Below are positions 56,560 to 64,000 of a DNA stretch of 64,000 bases, piece by piece. The translations under genes and the position numbers were made by a program. The notes under the pieces were generated by a model. The model made no database searches, was not told where the DNA came from, and worked only from the letters and a program-made list of their open reading frames with translations. The DNA is taken from contig NZ_AQYJ01000021.1 in the NCBI RefSeq assembly GCF_000380565.1, forward strand, positions 124,001-188,000, in the 5' to 3' direction. Every line of letters begins with the position of its first letter. Position 1 is the stretch's first letter. This DNA comes from Microbulbifer variabilis ATCC 700307 (lineage in GTDB: Bacteria; Pseudomonadota; Gammaproteobacteria; Pseudomonadales; Cellvibrionaceae).

Positions 56560-57627
56560 TTAAGAAATTTTGATTTCTATATTACTGGAACCAGGTAGGT
56601 TTTCCACTAGCTCTGGCCCACATAGCATTGATGGCGTGAAATAGCCGCCTTTTCCCGAGTAAGTGAGGAGAAACTCCATAACTGCCAGTGAACCGGATAC
56701 TGTAACATCGTATCCATTGGCGGTGATGACACGCCCCACTTTTCGCTCTCCACGGCGGTCGTTGCGCACCTCACCCCAGACCCAGGTCTTCTGTTCCTTG
56801 CGGCGTTCCTCATTGGGTCCGCGCACTGATTTATCGACCTTGGATTTCAGCCAATTCTGCACCCATTGGGTGCCCAACAGCCAGCGGATACTATTCAGGC
56901 GCTTCAATTTCTTCGCCCTTTTGGGGCTCATGGGAATATATGCCTCTATATTTGGAATACCGGTGGAGTAAAAGGCGGTTGCGACATCTCCCCATGGAAT
57001 GGAAACTGCAAACTTACTGCCGCGGCCAAAGTCTATCTCTCGTGTCAGCTGGCCATGGCCGACTGTCTCAATCTTCCCCTTGCGGCGTATGGCACCACCA
57101 ACGCCTAGACTCTCGATTGAGGTTTTCGCAGTGCCGGGGCTCAAACCTGAATCAGAGTCGAACCCCAATGCCAGGTGCGTGGCAGAGGGCATCTTTTTGT
57201 GTAGTGCCGCCGCCAGGCAGTCGGTGGGGACTACATCAAATCCTGTGCCTGGGCAAAGCACTACTCCGGCGGTCTCAGCCTCAGCTCCTAGGCTATGGGC
57301 TGCCTCATATACCGCGATTTCGCCGGTAATATCCTGGTAGTGGGTTTTTGAGCGAATACATGCCCGCATCATCGGCTCTGCGGTTGATGAAAATGGACCG
57401 GCACAGTGAATTACCAGATATACATCCTGCAGGCTGCGCTCCAGGGTTTCAGTGGCTTCAAGGCTAACTGCTATTGCAGGCAGGTTGAGCTGGTCTGCGA
57501 CGGACTGGAGCTTCTGGGGGTTGCGTCCGGCCAGGATAGGGTGATAACCCTGTGCTACGGCTGCTCTGGCGATTAGTTCGCCTGTATAACCATTAGCGCC
57601 ATAGATCATGATGTTTTTATTGTCCAC
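56560..57627 (-). CDS. Saccharopine dehydrogenase-like / trans-acting enoyl reductase family protein
   Basis: The 355-residue protein has an N-terminal Rossmann domain with 'IMIYGANGYTGELIARAAVA' and 'PILAGRNPQKLQSVADQL', then 'VIHCAGPFSSTAEPMMRACI' and 'YQDITGEIAVYEAAHSLG' of the saccharopine dehydrogenase-like family. The variant with 'LCPGTGFDVVPTDCLAAAL' is the group often called trans-acting enoyl reductases. Substrate unknown; a role in lipid or polyketide reduction is one option. It is preceded by no co-directional partner closer than the DUF1653 gene (173 bp). Confidence 0.82.
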   Translation of the reverse strand: MDNKNIMIYGANGYTGELIARAAVAQGYHPILAGRNPQKLQSVADQLNLPAIAVSLEATETLERSLQDVYLVIHCAGPFSSTAEPMMRACIRSKTHYQDITGEIAVYEAAHSLGAEAETAGVVLCPGTGFDVVPTDCLAAALHKKMPSATHLALGFDSDSGLSPGTAKTSIESLGVGGAIRRKGKIETVGHGQLTREIDFGRGSKFAVSIPWGDVATAFYSTGIPNIEAYIPMSPKRAKKLKRLNSIRWLLGTQWVQNWLKSKVDKSVRGPNEERRKEQKTWVWGEVRNDRRGERKVGRVITANGYDVTVSGSLAVMEFLLTYSGKGGYFTPSMLCGPELVENLPGSSNIEIKIS

Positions 57628-57800
57628 AGAGTATCCTTATTATGTGGCGTAGCTGGTTATTACCCAATTAACTGGCACCCCAGCGAAATAGTTTGTTATT
57701 TTGGGTTTTGGGCTTAGGCCCGGGTGACTTGAGGGTATATTGAGCGAGCTCCCTGGTGCAATTCGCGAAATTGTTCCGCCCTTCAAATAGCGGTTGCAGA

Positions 57801-58040
57801 TTATGCGCCCGCCCGTTGACTCTCAACCAATTCGAAAGGCTTCTCCAGTGCGAATCGAGGTATGATTTTACCGTCTTTTTCTGGGGTTTCTGTGAACATT
57901 GACAGTGGTTTTGCCCACACACCGTAGTCTCCATATAGAGCGCGGTAAGTAACCAGTTTCTCCCCAGTTTTACTGTGAGTGGCGACATATAGGGCCCCGT
58001 AAAGGTTTCCTTTGTGGTGGCGATAGAGGCCGCGCTTCAT
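57801..58040 (-). CDS. DUF1653 domain protein
   Basis: The 79-residue protein matches the DUF1653 pattern: 'GLYRHHKGNLYGALYVATHS' (usually 'G-Y-HYKG--Y-V---A-HS'), then 'LVTYRALYGDYGVWAKPLSM' and 'MFTE'. These small single-domain proteins have an SH3-like beta fold; function is unknown. The gene follows the DUF3301 gene after 14 bp on the same strand. Confidence 0.87.
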   Translation of the reverse strand: MKRGLYRHHKGNLYGALYVATHSKTGEKLVTYRALYGDYGVWAKPLSMFTETPEKDGKIIPRFALEKPFELVESQRAGA

Positions 58041-58054
58041 TTTGGAATTACCTG

Positions 58055-58375
58055 TTAACTCATATGGTGGGGAGACAGTTGCAGTTGCTCAATTCGGCTG
58101 CCATGCAGAATGGCGATGCCAGAGTAACGGTGCTCCCCAGTGGAAGTGAATTCAAATTCATAGCTGCGCTGCAGGCTGATATGGCCATGTTTGTTGCGCT
58201 TGAGACGGGTTTTTACCAGCATAACGGTATCGTCGAGTAACTGGACACCCAGCTGCTTGCAGTGGTTGGATGCTGCGCGTTTGACTTGCTCCTTGGCTGC
58301 CATATTCGCCCAGATATACCAGACAATGGTTGCCAGAAGCAGGAACCAGAAGATATCAGTTAATGAGTAATACAT
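58055..58375 (-). CDS. DUF3301 small membrane-anchored protein
   Basis: The product from 58375 is 106 residues: an N-terminal membrane helix ('YYSLTDIFWFLLLATIVWYI'), then a short soluble domain with 'KQLGVQLLDDTVMLVKTRLK' and 'SLQRSYEFEFTSTGEHRYSG', the DUF3301 pattern. The open frame extends further upstream, but this start opens on the helix as the family does. It is divergent from the SDR gene with only 54 bp between starts. Function unknown. Confidence 0.85.
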   Translation of the reverse strand: MYYSLTDIFWFLLLATIVWYIWANMAAKEQVKRAASNHCKQLGVQLLDDTVMLVKTRLKRNKHGHISLQRSYEFEFTSTGEHRYSGIAILHGSRIEQLQLSPHHMS

Positions 58376-58429
58376 TGCTCTACAGTTGCTATGATCGCTT
58401 TGCGCAAGAATAACATCGAAGGAGTCGAA

Positions 58430-59125
58430 ATGTCTGGAACCATACTGATTACTGGAACTAACCGCGGTATTGGCCTGGAGATTTGTGCCCAGTTTGCCAA
58501 TGATGGCTGGAAGGTTTACGCCTGTTGTAGGGATCTCGATCGGGCCAGCGAACTCAAGACCCTGCAAGGGCAGTATTCAAACCTCTATCCCATTCAGCTA
58601 GATGTGACAGATTATTCACAGATGATATCCCTGGCAAAAGCGATCGAGGGAGAGCCTATAGATATCCTGTTCAATAATGCCGGTTATTACGGTCCCAAAG
58701 GGGTGGCTTTTGGGCAGGTGGATCTCACTGAGTGGCGCCGGGTGCTGGAGTCCAACACTATCGCCCCCTATATGATGGCGGAGACTTTCTGCGACAATGT
58801 GGCGGCCAGTGAACACAAGCTGATAGCGATGATGAGCAGTAAGGTGGGCAGTATCGCCGATAATCGATCTGGCGGAGGGTATATCTATCGAACCTCCAAA
58901 ACGGCCCTTAACCAGATCGTGAAAAGCTTGTCGATTGACTTGAAGGAGCGAGGTATCACGGTAGTAGCTCTGCACCCAGGGTGGGTAAAAACTGCGATGG
59001 GTGGTCCAGGAGCCCTTATATCTGCTGAGGATAGTGTCAGCGGCCTGAAAAAGATCCTTTTACAGGCAAACCAGGCCGATAGTGGTCACTTCTACAATTA
59101 CGATGGTAGCCAGATTCCCTGGTGA
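58430..59125 (+). CDS. Short-chain dehydrogenase/reductase
   Basis: The ATG at 58430 has AAGGAG about 6 nt upstream and gives a 231-residue SDR. The cofactor loop is 'ILITGTNRGIGLEICAQF' and the Asn is in 'ILFNNAGYYGPKG'. The catalytic Ser-Tyr-Lys set is in 'AMMSSKVGSI' and 'YIYRTSKTALNQIV', and 'ALHPGWVKTAMGG' is also conserved. The TGTNRGIG form resembles the C-factor-like/carbonyl-reductase SDRs. Substrate unknown. Confidence 0.9.
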   Translation: MSGTILITGTNRGIGLEICAQFANDGWKVYACCRDLDRASELKTLQGQYSNLYPIQLDVTDYSQMISLAKAIEGEPIDILFNNAGYYGPKGVAFGQVDLTEWRRVLESNTIAPYMMAETFCDNVAASEHKLIAMMSSKVGSIADNRSGGGYIYRTSKTALNQIVKSLSIDLKERGITVVALHPGWVKTAMGGPGALISAEDSVSGLKKILLQANQADSGHFYNYDGSQIPW

Positions 59126-59425
59126 TAGCCGGGTATGGGTTACTGGCCTTTCTCTCGACCCCTCCCCCGTAGATGTCCTGATGTCTACTCGTACTGAGAT
59201 TTATCCCGAGCACGCTTAGAGGTGATTTAGTGGCGCTTGATTTCCCTGTTTGCAAAATTAGGCAAGGATAGGGAAGGAGTTAGCTACCACCTTGTTCATT
59301 AAAACGGTAAAAATATCCACGAATATGGAGGGTGGGCGTTTCCCTCGATTTATGCGAATAGGAACGACGGCGGCATTTTAGGCAAGGACTGTGCGGTCAA
59401 ATATGAGAGTGGCGGAGTGGAACTG
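59126..59425. other. 300-bp intergenic region
   Basis: Between the SDR stop and the small membrane-protein start. I see no credible gene, repeat or strong hairpin here; it presumably holds the promoter of the membrane-protein gene. Confidence 0.5.
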
Positions 59426-59932
59426 ATGAATGGGGCTGTAGATAGCACCGGCGGTGGATATACCCTTTCCCAAAAACGGCAGTTAAAAGGTATACGCCTG
59501 CTACTGGGATTATCGTTAGCTGCTGGAGCGGCGCTTTTAGGGGGGATGCCTATTTGGGTGGCTATGTTAGGTGTCATTGCCTATCACTCACGCGGTAAGA
59601 ATCTACAGGCCGGGGCTTACAACTTGGCTTGTGCGGTTACCGGCCTGGGCCTGGGATTTGCTGCCCAGGTGGTAGTGGCTAAATGGCAGTTACAACCTCA
59701 CTTTGCAGCCCTTCCCATAGCTTTGCTATTTGCGGCAATCGGTGCTTGGGCAATGGGCCGGGTAACGGGCGTGAGTAATATTTCCGGCTACGCGATCGGC
59801 ATTTTGATTGGGTTTACAGCTCAGGTGAAAATATCACTGGATAGTTACTTTATTTTGATTGCAGCAATATCGATCGGTGCCGTTATGTCGGGGGTGGTCG
59901 ATAGGCTTTGGCCCGGACGCCACAGCTTGTAA
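59426..59932 (+). CDS. Small multi-span membrane protein (DUF1097-like?)
   Basis: The 168-residue protein has about five hydrophobic segments, including 'GIRLLLGLSLAAGAALLGGM', 'LACAVTGLGLGFAAQVVVA', 'ALPIALLFAAIGAWAMGRV', 'ISGYAIGILIGFTAQV' and 'YFILIAAISIGAVMSGVVD', rich in Gly and Ala. The length and layout recall the DUF1097 family (E. coli YcdZ), but I am not certain. The ATG at 59426 is preferred because GGAG stands 8 nt upstream; a GTG at 59417 is the alternative. No partner gene is evident. Confidence 0.65.
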   Translation: MNGAVDSTGGGYTLSQKRQLKGIRLLLGLSLAAGAALLGGMPIWVAMLGVIAYHSRGKNLQAGAYNLACAVTGLGLGFAAQVVVAKWQLQPHFAALPIALLFAAIGAWAMGRVTGVSNISGYAIGILIGFTAQVKISLDSYFILIAAISIGAVMSGVVDRLWPGRHSL

Positions 59933-60088
59933 TGGGAAGTGGATGTGAGTACCACAGAACAAAGATTTTATTAGCAGCTTTTTTATTTGGATCGAATGGG
60001 AGTTGGGCGAACAGGTAAGAAGCAATCATTGGTGTAATCCCGTTTTTTTAATAGTGAAGTGGGAGTATATTGCTTAGAGGTAGTTGCA

Positions 60089-60199
60089 ATGTTCAAACGA
60101 GTTATGTTTACAGTGGCGATGGTTTTCGTTACAGCTCTGGCCTTTACTGACCCTGCAGCCTCCGGCTCTGAAGCTGACTTAAAATATCTACAATATTGA
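60089..60199 (+). CDS. Possible 36-residue secreted peptide
   Basis: The frame encodes 36 residues behind AGAGG placed 8 nt before the ATG. The first 25 residues look like a signal peptide ('FKRVMFTVAMVFVTALAFTD', then PAASG), and the mature piece would be only about 11 residues ending 'DLKYLQY'. There is no homologue I recognise. It stands alone, 63 bp before the thiopurine methyltransferase gene, and could also be a leader for it. Being so short, it may be chance. Confidence 0.42.
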   Translation: MFKRVMFTVAMVFVTALAFTDPAASGSEADLKYLQY

Positions 60200-60262
60200 T
60201 AGAATTCAGTCATTGGCATTAATCTATATGTTGCCTTAATTTGATGCACAGGGGGTGCTTAA

Positions 60263-60901
60263 ATGGAAGAAAAATTCTGGTTGGATAAATGGCAGAAAAA
60301 TGAAATAGGTTTCCACGAAAAGTCTGGTAACCCCATGCTGGCTCAATATTTTACTGCGCTATCACTGAAAAAAGGCAGTCGTATATTCCTGCCTTTATGT
60401 GGTAAAACTGGGGATATAGCTTGGCTGAGAGCTCAGGGATGTGCCATCGCCGGTGCAGAACTTAGTGAAGTGGCTGTGCAGCAACTTTTCGAAGAGCTTG
60501 AACTGACTCCAAAGATAGAAAAAGAAAATAACCTCAAGTGCTACAGTGCCGAAAAAATTAAGATTTTTGTAGGTGATATATTTTCCCTGACAGGAGATGC
60601 CCTTGGCTCTGTGGAAGCGATATATGATCGAGCCGCTTTGGTAGCATTGCCCGAAGAGATGCGTAAGCGCTATACCCAGCACCTGATGACAATAACAGGG
60701 GTTGCCTCACAGCTATTAATATCCTTCGAGTATGAGCAGTCGCAGTTAGCTGGCCCTCCTTTTGCGATCGGCTCCCGGCAGATCTTTGGCTATTATGATG
60801 CAAATTATCACCTGGAGATGCTTGGCCATCGGCAGGTTCCCGGTGGCCTGAAAGGTTTGGTGCCCGCTGAAGAGGTTGCCTGGCTACTGACTCGACGCTA
60901 A
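60263..60901 (+). CDS. tpm: Thiopurine S-methyltransferase
   Basis: The 212-residue SAM-dependent enzyme has the bacterial Tpm start 'FWLDKWQKNEIGFHEKSGNP', the SAM block 'IFLPLCGKTGDIAWLRAQGC', 'AGAELSEVAVQQLFEE' and 'AIYDRAALVALPEEMRKRYT'. Bacterial Tpm enzymes methylate selenium and tellurium oxyanions and thiopurines. The length is normal. It converges with the GIY-YIG gene. GGGGG lies 9 nt before the ATG. Confidence 0.92.
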   Translation: MEEKFWLDKWQKNEIGFHEKSGNPMLAQYFTALSLKKGSRIFLPLCGKTGDIAWLRAQGCAIAGAELSEVAVQQLFEELELTPKIEKENNLKCYSAEKIKIFVGDIFSLTGDALGSVEAIYDRAALVALPEEMRKRYTQHLMTITGVASQLLISFEYEQSQLAGPPFAIGSRQIFGYYDANYHLEMLGHRQVPGGLKGLVPAEEVAWLLTRR

Positions 60902-60956
60902 TGCCTGTTACAGGTGTAACTTATTGCTACTTAAGCTTTCTGCCGGAGTAAGTCGC

Positions 60957-61259
60957 TTAATTTCCTATCTCCTGCTCGCCCTCCTTGAATAACACCATCG
61001 GTGGAAGGGTGCCGGCGATCAGGGCTTCCTTCTTTTGCTTGGGCCATTTCTTGATGGTCATTTCCAATTTGAGTGCCGCTGACTTACCTGGCACCCCTAT
61101 CTGGTACTCAAGTTTGAGAGGGCCCTTACCCCGCAAAGCTTTAGCCGCTCTGGGACCGTTGGAACTGTGCTCTGTAAATCGCCGTTGAACATCCATTGTG
61201 ATCCCCGTATAAAGAGAACCTTTGGAAGTACGGATCAAATAGACATACCAACTGTTCAT
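60957..61259 (-). CDS. GIY-YIG endonuclease-domain protein (UPF0213/YhbQ-like)
   Basis: The 100-residue protein is a single GIY-YIG domain: 'SWYVYLIRTSKGSLYTGITM' carries the two Tyr strands (YVYLI and YTG), followed by 'DVQRRFTEHSSNGPRAAKAL' with the catalytic Arg and His. The C-terminal 'LKLEMTIKKWPKQKKEALI' matches the YhbQ/UPF0213 group, single-strand-binding nucleases or DNA repair proteins of unclear role. It is 34 bp upstream of the stop of the radical SAM gene, on the same strand but after it. Confidence 0.88.
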   Translation of the reverse strand: MNSWYVYLIRTSKGSLYTGITMDVQRRFTEHSSNGPRAAKALRGKGPLKLEYQIGVPGKSAALKLEMTIKKWPKQKKEALIAGTLPPMVLFKEGEQEIGN

Positions 61260-61293
61260 TTAGTGGATTACCAGAAAAAGGTATTAAAATAGT

Positions 61294-62376
61294 TCAAAAT
61301 AGTATCTGCTGATCTCCAGGCTGAGGTGGGCGGCAGAACTGGCTGCAGTCTAGCGATAGTCGACGATGATTCAATCCCAATTTCTTGATGGCAATAATAA
61401 AGCGTTGACGGAGTAGTTGGGCAAAAATACCAGTACCAGTGCGGCGCTGGGAAAATTCACTTTGGTAGTCACGCCCACCTCGGCTTTGCTGTACCAAGCT
61501 CATGACATGCCCAGCCTTTAGTGGGTAGTGAGCAGAAAGCCACTCTCGAAAAAGGGGCGCCACTTCATGGGGCAGTCGTAAAAGGATATAGGCTGCTCGC
61601 GTTGCTCCCGCATCATGACCGGCCTTCAGGATTTTTTCCAGTTCATTATCATTGAGAGCTGGGATCATAGGTGCTGCCATTACCGCGGTAGGTATTCCTG
61701 TAGTACTTAGTTGCTCAATAATACGCAAGCGGGCTGCCGGCCCAGCGGTACGAGGCTCCAGCTTTCTCTTTAGCTCGTTATTTAAAGTGGTCACGCTTAT
61801 TGCGATTTGGGCCAAGTTGTCCTGCGCCATTTCTGCAAGAATGGGAAGATCCCGAAGTATGAGCTGTCCCTTGGTGACAATAGTTACCGGTTGGTTAAAC
61901 TTTTGCATAACCTCCAAAAGAGAGCGAGTGATTTTTTTATCTTTCTCCAGGGGTTGATAGGGATCTGTATTTGCTCCCAGAGCAATTGGGCTACATTGAT
62001 ACCCCGGCTTACGTAGAGCCTGCTCTAATAGGTCTGCAGCATTAGGTTTGAAAAATATTTTGCTCTCAAAATCCAGTCCCGGCGACAGGTCCATATAGGC
62101 ATGAGCGGGACGAGCGTAGCAATATATACAACCATGCTCACAGCCTCGGTAGGGGTTAATTGATTGAGTGAAGGGGATATCCGGTGACTGATTAGTGGCG
62201 ATAATAGATTTTGCCTTCTCCTCAATAGCCGTTGTTATCAAGCGCTCTATAGGTTCCAGGTCCACTTGCCATCCGTCACTTTCATAAGTACTTGAATGGC
62301 TGGCAAATCGCCCGGTAATATTACTGGCAGCTCCGCGACCTTTGTGTAAGCGCAGAGGGTTGTTGGAATCTGTCAT
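61294..62376 (-). CDS. PA0069-family radical SAM protein
   Basis: The 360-residue protein has the radical-SAM cluster Cys79-x3-Cys83-x2-Cys86 in 'NPYRGCEHGCIYCYARPAHA', a form typical of the PA0069/Rv2578c group related to spore photoproduct lyase-like proteins. 'GANTDPYQPLEKDKKITRSL' and 'VTIVTKGQLILRDLPILAEM' are also conserved. The [4Fe-4S] cluster would cleave SAM; substrate unknown, with DNA repair or tRNA-type chemistry only guesses. The gene precedes the GIY-YIG gene on the same strand. Confidence 0.9.
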   Translation of the reverse strand: MTDSNNPLRLHKGRGAASNITGRFASHSSTYESDGWQVDLEPIERLITTAIEEKAKSIIATNQSPDIPFTQSINPYRGCEHGCIYCYARPAHAYMDLSPGLDFESKIFFKPNAADLLEQALRKPGYQCSPIALGANTDPYQPLEKDKKITRSLLEVMQKFNQPVTIVTKGQLILRDLPILAEMAQDNLAQIAISVTTLNNELKRKLEPRTAGPAARLRIIEQLSTTGIPTAVMAAPMIPALNDNELEKILKAGHDAGATRAAYILLRLPHEVAPLFREWLSAHYPLKAGHVMSLVQQSRGGRDYQSEFSQRRTGTGIFAQLLRQRFIIAIKKLGLNHRRLSLDCSQFCRPPQPGDQQILF

Positions 62377-62684
62377 TTTACAATGGGAGAGGGTGCTGGA
62401 TGTATGTACAGTATAGATTGATTTGTTGAAATTGGGAATAGCCAGAAAGAAACTTGGTTTAAACAGCTTTTGTCGTTTGGCGACAATGACATAGATGATA
62501 AAAATTTTGGCCGAAATGAGCGAATTAAGGTAAATTTCTAATCAAGAGTAAGTTGAATTAAGCATGTTTATTGGTGAAATCCAAAAGTTTCTTGATCCAA
62601 CAATGTGGATCACCAATAAATATTAGCAGAGAATAAGCTGGCGCCCGCCCTGAAGAGTTTTACAAAGCGGGGTAGCAGATGTAT
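62377..62684. other. 308-bp intergenic region
   Basis: AT-rich stretch between the radical SAM gene start and the stop of the next minus-strand gene. The only structure I see is a short dyad TTGTCG-TTTGG-CGACAA at about 62468-62484; no gene or clear terminator. Confidence 0.45.
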
Positions 62685-63152
62685 CTATCCATTGGTTTCA
62701 GTAATGGTTTTGGGCATATATTTGGCAGGTACTGTAAGCCCTGGTCGCTCATCATCCCAAATCATATTCGTAATTTTCCATGATTTTCCATCATGGTAAA
62801 GCTGAATACTGTTGATCCCCCTCTTTAGAAACTGGGTTCTTTCCTCATCTTTCCAGGCTTCATAGGTACTAAAGGCGTGGGCAATATTACCGAAAATTTC
62901 AATAATATTTTGAATTTCATCCTCGTAAAAGGCCCGCTCGCCTATCAGCTCCTGAAAGTTATCAGGGTAGTCTTGGATATCCATTACCAGTGATTGTGGT
63001 TCGCCATTACTGTCTGCTGAGGTGCGGATTACCTTTGCATAGGAAGTGAACAGGTTCTGTTGCCTCTTCCAATCCCGCTTATAACCCGCAGGGCCAGAAA
63101 TTACCTTGTAGAGTTCCCTTAAAAGTTCTTGGATTTGAATTTTTGCGTCCAT
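62685..63152 (-). CDS. NTF2/SnoaL-like cytoplasmic protein
   Basis: The 155-residue protein has no signal peptide. It opens with 'IQELLRELYKVISGPAGYKR', continues with 'DWKRQQNLFTSYAKVI' and 'EIFGNIAHAFSTYEAW', and ends with 'RGINSIQLYHDGKSWKITNM', the order of helices and strands seen in NTF2-like (SnoaL/DUF4440) proteins. No catalytic residue can be named. It lies 95 bp downstream (in transcription) of another small protein with similar C-terminal strands, so the pair may be related. Confidence 0.7.
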   Translation of the reverse strand: MDAKIQIQELLRELYKVISGPAGYKRDWKRQQNLFTSYAKVIRTSADSNGEPQSLVMDIQDYPDNFQELIGERAFYEDEIQNIIEIFGNIAHAFSTYEAWKDEERTQFLKRGINSIQLYHDGKSWKITNMIWDDERPGLTVPAKYMPKTITETNG

Positions 63153-63247
63153 TGCTTTGTTCTTTTCATGTTATTTTTAGATATGTAAGAAAGCTATAAT
63201 CCCATTTAACTTATACGAAAGTAAACCTCAATTACTGCTTTTATTTT

Positions 63248-63703
63248 TTATAAAACACTGGGTAGTTGATTTAGGGGGGGTAACCAGGATAGGATTTTCC
63301 ACCCCTTCTCTGTATTCGCCAGAGTGTAGGTACTACAGATATGATCAAGTAGGGAGTAATGTGATGTGTAGCGCTTAAGTAAGGCTGAAGTAATGGTTAG
63401 GTTCTCGCGACTAAACTGAGTTTGAAAATTGACTATTTCAGACTTTGCATAACCGCTCTTCTCAAGTGCGAAACGGATATCCGCTAGGATAGCCTCCACT
63501 TCAGCTGCACTGCTGGGTGAAAATATCTTTGGGTCGAAAATAAAGTGAGGAGTTTGTACTAAGTAGCGGCTTGCTGAGCTCTCAATTTTCCCTGATGAAA
63601 AGTTATCAATAAAACCTGTAAGGTAGTCTTCATCTGAGGTTTTTGCATAAGTATGTAAACTCGTACAAAGCAGAAATATTACTAATTTTTTGAATATGTT
63701 CAA
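63248..63703 (-). CDS. Secreted NTF2-like hypothetical protein
   Basis: The TTG start at 63703 has AAGG 7 nt upstream and opens on a signal peptide (NIFKKLVIFLLCTSLHTYAK). The 151-residue product ends with 'HICSTYTLANTEKGWKILSW', the typical last strands of a SnoaL/NTF2-like fold, but the rest is hard to align, so the call is tentative. Function unknown. It precedes the other NTF2-like gene on the same strand by 95 bp and lies in the AT-rich right end. Confidence 0.65.
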   Translation of the reverse strand: MNIFKKLVIFLLCTSLHTYAKTSDEDYLTGFIDNFSSGKIESSASRYLVQTPHFIFDPKIFSPSSAAEVEAILADIRFALEKSGYAKSEIVNFQTQFSRENLTITSALLKRYTSHYSLLDHICSTYTLANTEKGWKILSWLPPLNQLPSVL

Positions 63704-63781
63704 CTTTCTACCTTTAGATTTTGTTGATTGAAATCTTTGCTATCTAAAAATGTATTTTTTCTGCCGGCAAGTATCGCGATA

Positions 63782-64000
63782 TTAGTGGCTCATCGATAGA
63801 GTTGCTTGCGAATAATAATTTAGTGTTGGCTGTGGAGTAAATGTGTATTTGATAATGGCAATGTTTGATTGTTCTTTGATGATATCTGGTGAGTCTGATC
63901 CTGTATGTATTGTTCGTGCTACGTCATTTTTAACATGGGCAATAGTTGGCTTTAATTTAATGGCATGGCAATCAGATATGTTTTTTATAAGGTTTGGATG
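63782..64000 (-). CDS. 3' end of an unidentified gene (runs off right edge)
   Basis: On the minus strand the frame is open from base 64000 to a TAA at 63784-63782, giving the last 72 residues of a protein that enters from the right ('DVARTIHTGSDSPDI', 'NIAIIKYTFTPQPTLNYYSQ'). No domain is recognisable. Being short and AT-rich it may be a chance frame; the same-strand neighbour begins 79 bp further on. Confidence 0.42.
   Translation of the reverse strand, partial: HPNLIKNISDCHAIKLKPTIAHVKNDVARTIHTGSDSPDIIKEQSNIAIIKYTFTPQPTLNYYSQATLSMSH

Noticed and set aside
57668-57988. 106-codon minus-strand frame near 57.8 kb
   Set aside because: It overlaps the DUF1653 gene in another frame, and the DUF1653 pattern is clear.

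Overview
The window looks like chromosomal DNA of a marine gammaproteobacterium close to the Cellvibrionales (a Microbulbifer-like organism is my best guess; inference). The main evidence is the gene order leuC-leuD-leuB-asd-(asd-like)-fimV-truA-trpF-trpB-trpA-accD-folC-dedD-cvpA-purF-metZ. This matches the order I recall from Pseudomonas, except that trpBA is inserted between trpF and accD. I found no rRNA, tRNA, CRISPR array, insertion sequence, prophage or plasmid gene.

Layout. 1-5.7 kb: the 5' part of an AsmA/YdbH-like envelope gene, a small secreted NTF2-like protein, aminopeptidase N and an AraC regulator. 5.8-11.7 kb: a visibly AT-richer stretch with a DUF3604 metalloprotein / membrane parvulin / HupE-like permease cassette, an alpha/beta hydrolase that lacks a normal start codon, a VOC protein and a thioesterase. 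11.7-14.8 kb: a nitronate monooxygenase-like enzyme, an outer-membrane barrel protein and a LysR regulator divergent from leuC. 14.9-34.7 kb: the housekeeping block (leucine, aspartate-family, tryptophan, fatty-acid, folate, purine and methionine biosynthesis, plus the polar hub FimV and the pseudouridine synthase TruA). 34.8-40.4 kb: a MoxR / DUF58 / TgpA-transglutaminase operon, an MFS transporter and a DUF3175 protein. 40.4-43.7 kb (minus strand): sppA, DUF2069, wrbA and an arsC-like gene. 43.8-47.1 kb: YihY, a TlpA-type lipoprotein overlapping it, and a TcyP-like symporter.

47.2-52.7 kb looks like an envelope-stress neighbourhood. It holds a secreted protein made of 11-residue repeats, an ECF sigma factor with a putative membrane anti-sigma factor, two small secreted proteins (one DUF3106), a glycine-zipper protein, a PepSY protein and a PhoP/PhoQ-like two-component pair. 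52.7-64 kb is a mosaic of single genes: acyl-CoA dehydrogenase, a glycosyltransferase/PAP2 pair, a saccharopine-dehydrogenase-like reductase, DUF1653, DUF3301, an SDR, a small membrane protein, a possible 36-residue secreted peptide, thiopurine methyltransferase, a GIY-YIG protein, a PA0069-type radical SAM protein, two more NTF2-like proteins and a gene fragment at the right edge.

The best candidates for undescribed biology are the DUF3604/parvulin/HupE cassette, the 11-residue-repeat protein beside the ECF sigma operon, and the hydrolase whose only plausible start is an ATA codon behind a good Shine-Dalgarno sequence. All functional calls come from reading the sequence; no database search was run.
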